Positions 61,204 through 64,000 of a DNA stretch of 64,000 nucleotides are shown piece after piece. The translations under genes were made by a program, and so were the position numbers. Below the pieces are notes generated by a model that worked only from the letters and a program-made list of their open reading frames with translations, did not search any database and was not told the origin of the DNA. The first letter of the stretch is position 1, and every line of letters starts with the position of its first letter. Source of the DNA: JBGTFE01 sp049799955. Lineage in GTDB: Bacteria > Acidobacteriota > Blastocatellia > Pyrinomonadales > Pyrinomonadaceae. The stretch is taken from positions 8,267 through 72,266 of the forward strand of contig JBARIW010000131.1 in NCBI GenBank assembly GCA_049799955.1, in the 5' to 3' direction.

Positions 61204-61318
61204 TTTTTGTGCAAGCGGATTTAAAGTTGGGCTTTGCACAAAAAAGGACTTCTGCACATTAATGTAACTTCCTGCACAAAACAGACTTAGCCTGCACAAA
61301 ATTGAGCCTGTTTGCACA
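61204..61318. repeat. Iteron array, unit TGCACAAAA at about 20-nt spacing
   Basis: TGCACA(AAA) begins at 61235, 61252, 61273, 61293 and 61313, on the plus strand. An inverted copy, TTTTTGTGCA, sits at 61204-61213. Spacings are 17, 21, 20 and 20 nt, about two helical turns. The outer copy is followed by TTTAAAGTTGG, which also occurs beside the right-hand array. It lies 340 nt before the transposase ATG. Confidence 0.75.
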
Positions 61319-61654
61319 AAAAAGGCTTATTATTCCCGAAACAAAAAATTTTATTTTTCGTTTTAAATCTATACGAGTTTAATTGAAAAGTGAGGTATAA
61401 ATATCTTCGCTAAAAAACGGAAAAAGCCTTTATTTTCTGGCATTTACGAGCAGTTAGAACTTGATTTCACAGGTGAGATAACCTATAATAAATACAGTGA
61501 GTTAGAGAAATTAGAAGAATTAAAAAACTCGATTAGTTGCGCAAACAACCAACCGAGTTTATTTGAAAACAAACAGCGTGATTGTAGCACACTGAATGAT
61601 TCCGAAAGTCTATTGTGCAACAAATCGCGCCTTAAAATCAAGGAGAAAAGCACA

Positions 61655-62668
61655 ATGTATTTCGTCAGTGAAAATTTAGTCAGAAACACCGAACTTCCCG
61701 TAACCAACAAGACGTATTCGCAAGATTGGACAGCCTACAATCAGGCGCAGACAGCCGAGAAAAGCCGCTTTCAAGAGCTTCTATTTGAGTTATGCACTCA
61801 GATTGAGGATTTTCCGAGAAAAGGCATACAAGGTCGCAATCGAATCCCGCTTGCGGATATGATTTTCTCAATCGTATTCAAAATTTATTCCGGCGTTTCC
61901 GGTCGGCGCTTTATGTCCGATTTGGTTGACGCGAAAAATAAAGGCTACATTTCAAAACTTCCGCATTTTAATAGCCTTTTCAATTATCTTGAAATGGATG
62001 ATATGTATTTCATCCTTCAATCGCTAATCAGAGAAAGCGCATCGGCGTTAAAAGCTGTCGAGATAGATTTTGCCGTCGATAGTTCGGGATTCTCCAAAGG
62101 ACAGCCGAAAACGCCTAATTGGAACACTGCTAAAAAAATGGGCGTGAGAACTAAGATTACCGACTGGCTCAAATGCCATCTTATCTGCGGTGTGAAAACA
62201 AACATCGTTGCCAACGTGGAAATCACAGACAGCACAGCAAACGACCATCCGCAATTCAAGCCGCTTGTTCAGCGAACCGCGCAAGACTTCAATCTGCATC
62301 ACGTAACGGCGGATAAGGCTTATTTATCATCTGAAAACTTCCGTCTGGTTGCTGATAGGGGCGGGATGGCTTTTATCCCGTTCAAGTCTAACTCCAATCC
62401 GAACAGACAAAAGCCGGATGAGCTTTGGAAAAATATGTATTATTTCTTTCAGCTTCGCAGACAGGAATTTATGAACTATTATCATAAACGCTCAAACGTG
62501 GAGACTACCTTTTCAATGATAAAAGCGAAGTTTGGCGAGCGGCTGAGAAGTAAGACGGAAAAGGCTCAAATCAATGAGTTACTTTGTAAGGTGCTTTGTC
62601 ATAATCTTTGCTGTGTTATCCAGTCGATTTACGAGTTAGGGATTGAAACGGATTTTTATAAAGATTAA
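61655..62668 (+). CDS. DDE transposase (IS4/IS5-like)
   Basis: The 337-residue protein carries a DDE catalytic core: Asp142 (FAVDSSGFS), Asp220 (HVTADKAYLS) and Glu283 (NVETTFSMIKAKFGERLR), the arrangement of DDE_Tnp_1 transposases. The ATG at 61655 has a strong AAGGAG. However, the frame is open for 87 codons further upstream (from after a TGA at 61391), encoding KKPLFSGIYEQLELDF and related sequence, without an ATG, GTG or plausible start until a TTG at 61613. This may be an N-terminal domain reached from a non-standard start or by frameshift, or the relic of a longer gene. No terminal inverted repeats were found by eye. Confidence 0.8.
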   Translation: MYFVSENLVRNTELPVTNKTYSQDWTAYNQAQTAEKSRFQELLFELCTQIEDFPRKGIQGRNRIPLADMIFSIVFKIYSGVSGRRFMSDLVDAKNKGYISKLPHFNSLFNYLEMDDMYFILQSLIRESASALKAVEIDFAVDSSGFSKGQPKTPNWNTAKKMGVRTKITDWLKCHLICGVKTNIVANVEITDSTANDHPQFKPLVQRTAQDFNLHHVTADKAYLSSENFRLVADRGGMAFIPFKSNSNPNRQKPDELWKNMYYFFQLRRQEFMNYYHKRSNVETTFSMIKAKFGERLRSKTEKAQINELLCKVLCHNLCCVIQSIYELGIETDFYKD

Positions 62669-62678
62669 GGTTATGCGT

Positions 62679-62716
62679 AAAATATCGGAATGACTTAAAA
62701 ATCATTCCGATATTTT
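62679..62716. terminator. Bidirectional terminator between transposase and membrane protein
   Basis: AAAATATCGGAATGA (62679-62693) is perfectly complementary to TCATTCCGATATTTT (62702-62716), with A/T-runs on both sides. The minus-strand gene's TGA lies inside the right arm. Confidence 0.82.
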
Positions 62717-63745
62717 ATTTATACATTTATCGAAATTTTCAAGCTTGTCCACTACAAAGCCCGTTCTCATTTGAGCATCCTCTCTATTCGCAAGCATATT
62801 CCCATTTGATTGGAATTTGATTATGCGATTATCAAGCAATTCATTTTCTATCTTTTTTAATCGTGTGCGTTCACCTGCGGTTACTTCTATACTTATACGA
62901 GGATTCTTTTTCAATAACACCATTGCATTCGGATTTGAAAGTATTAAAATTGATTCCAATTCTTTGAATACAGACAATCTGATTTTTTCCGCTAAAGCAG
63001 AGCGGTTTTCTGAATTAAGTTTAATCTCGTCAGGTAAGGCTTCTTGCGGCTCGCTTTTTATTCCACCTTTTTCATAAATCGGCGACTCTAAATGTTTTAA
63101 AGGTTGCTCGTCCTGGTCAAGTACCGGAACGTTATCTTTCATAAAACCCCAACCTTTCAAAAATTCAATAGTATGGGTTACGGCTCTATTTTCAGATTTT
63201 ATTAGAACATTACCTTTAACTGTATTGTGTTGGAAATCAAATTTATTAGTTCCGTTATAAACAAATGAGACATTTGTAAAAGTGCAATCGGAGAAACTAT
63301 GACCGTCCAAAACTACTTGCTCATTAGTGAATTTACGATTTTTAACGTCAATTAATGGCTTATTTTCATAAGGAAAAAGCGGCTTCTGCACACCTTCTTT
63401 CGATTCTCTTAAAGATTTAACTTCTGCCTGATGAACTTCTTCAAGGGTGTTTTTTTGATTTTCTAATTCTTTTTCGTGAATTGCTCTCAATCTTGATTTA
63501 GCCAGAAGATACGCTAAACAAAATCCTAGTAATACTAAGAAAAGCCATATCGCCCATAAGAAATAGGAATAATAAATTGAAAGTGAAGCGAGGTAATACT
63601 TAGTCATTTCAGCACCTCTTTCAGACGAAATATAATCTGCGAGAAGTTTAGAAACAACGCCATAGCTGACGGCAAAAACGAATAAGAAAAATACCGATTT
63701 TCTAAATTTCTTCCAAGCCGATTTAATCTTTTTCCAGTTCGACAT
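62702..63745 (-). CDS. Membrane protein with pentapeptide-like and C-terminal helical domain
   Basis: The 347-residue protein has two transmembrane segments at about 17-35 and 60-82 (YSYFLWAIWLFLVLLGFCLAYLLA), a coiled coil (about 83-125), a short beta-helix-like region (LDGHSFSDCTFTNVSFVYNG) and a charged C-terminal domain. The ATG at 63745 is preferred to one at 63814 because the latter would read through the iteron array. Its ATG is preceded directly by a CTGCACAAAAAT copy. Function unknown. The low GC content and position beside a transposase suggest acquired DNA. Confidence 0.72.
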   Translation of the reverse strand: MSNWKKIKSAWKKFRKSVFFLFVFAVSYGVVSKLLADYISSERGAEMTKYYLASLSIYYSYFLWAIWLFLVLLGFCLAYLLAKSRLRAIHEKELENQKNTLEEVHQAEVKSLRESKEGVQKPLFPYENKPLIDVKNRKFTNEQVVLDGHSFSDCTFTNVSFVYNGTNKFDFQHNTVKGNVLIKSENRAVTHTIEFLKGWGFMKDNVPVLDQDEQPLKHLESPIYEKGGIKSEPQEALPDEIKLNSENRSALAEKIRLSVFKELESILILSNPNAMVLLKKNPRISIEVTAGERTRLKKIENELLDNRIIKFQSNGNMLANREDAQMRTGFVVDKLENFDKCINKISE

Positions 63746-63750
63746 ATTTT

Positions 63751-63845
63751 TGTGCAGAATTGCAGTTTGCACAAAAATACCATAACTTGCACAAAAATTA
63801 ACAATTCTGCACAAAAATTACTCATTTTTGCTCCTTTTTTGTGCA
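63751..63845. repeat. Second iteron array upstream of the membrane-protein gene
   Basis: TGCACAAAAAT begins at 63768, 63788 and 63808 (exact 20-nt spacing). Inverted copies flank it at 63751 (TGTGCA) and 63840 (TGTGCA). The outermost copy is followed by CTTAAAGTTGG, as on the left side of the array at 61204. The remaining 155 nt to the right edge are AT-rich without a visible gene; TAAATATACAA occurs twice there. Confidence 0.75.
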
Positions 63846-64000
63846 AAGCCTTAAAGTTGGATACAAATTAACCAGAGGAAATTAGCATAGTAAATATACA
63901 AGCCTGTAAGCTATTCTTAAATAACAGCTTACTCACTTCACCGAAGACTTCTGGTAATTAAATATACAAACCACTCTTTTTTGCGAAAACTTTTGCCGAC

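Noticed and set aside
61204..63845. CRISPR array
   Set aside because: Units are about 10 nt with short variable gaps, not 24-40-nt repeats with unique spacers; no cas genes.

Overview
The window looks like a chromosomal segment of an acidobacterium, most likely class Blastocatellia (Pyrinomonadaceae-like). This is inferred from gene content, not from a marker gene: a PhoB-type winged helix fused to a TolB-like propeller, a VWFA-related secreted protein, ECF sigma factors next to Ser/Thr kinases carrying TPRs, a large secreted alpha-2-macroglobulin, FG-GAP/PQQ-propeller proteins and a mid-GC composition. The last 3-4 kb are visibly more AT-rich and look accessory.

Layout. 0-13 kb: envelope and secreted proteins (ricin-lectin protein cut by the left edge, winged-helix/propeller regulator, Ig/FG-GAP protein, alpha-2-macroglobulin with an intact thioester motif). 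13-18 kb: PspA with a membrane partner, a MazF-like toxin-antitoxin pair, an ATP-grasp enzyme, and a protein joining a J-domain-less DnaJ C-terminal region to a TIR domain. 18-30 kb: TPR proteins, an ECF sigma/anti-sigma pair, an AttH/CrtC-like protein, a Ser/Thr kinase, a VWA protein and tRNA-Arg(ACG), followed by scars of lost genes. 30-36 kb: CheB, a CheB-CheR-PAS-histidine kinase, a NarL-type regulator and a CheY-like protein. 36-45.5 kb: glycosyltransferase, UDP-galactopyranose mutase, galE-galT-galK with two small proteins, and two GH1-like hydrolases on the opposite strand; together they suggest galactose or galactofuranose glycan metabolism. 46-52 kb: a cyanophycin operon (cyanophycinase, unknown membrane protein, cyanophycin synthetase, beta-aspartyl dipeptidase). 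52-60 kb: an ECF sigma/TPR-kinase operon facing a three-gene operon of haem peroxidase, 147-aa protein and a lanthipeptide-synthetase-like lyase-kinase that lacks the cyclase. 60-64 kb: a CheY-like protein, a zinc-ribbon protein, a DDE transposase and a membrane protein, the last two each preceded by an array of 20-bp-spaced TGCACAAAA iterons.

Strongest candidates for something new: (1) the peroxidase / 147-aa protein / cyclase-less LanKC-like operon, whose upstream region shares a 52-nt block (43 identities) with the region upstream of a membrane-protein gene beside the ECF sigma/kinase operon; (2) the DnaJ-C/TIR fusion; (3) a set of intergenic hairpins built from 7-nt (sometimes 9-nt) tandem repeats of unrelated sequence, two of which flank a candidate structured RNA between the sigma and anti-sigma genes; (4) the iteron arrays around the transposase; (5) a GGGAAAATCCC-containing upstream module seen at four places near signalling and glycan genes.

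All assignments come from reading the sequence. No database search or folding was run, so family names are recognition-based and RNA structures are hand-paired.
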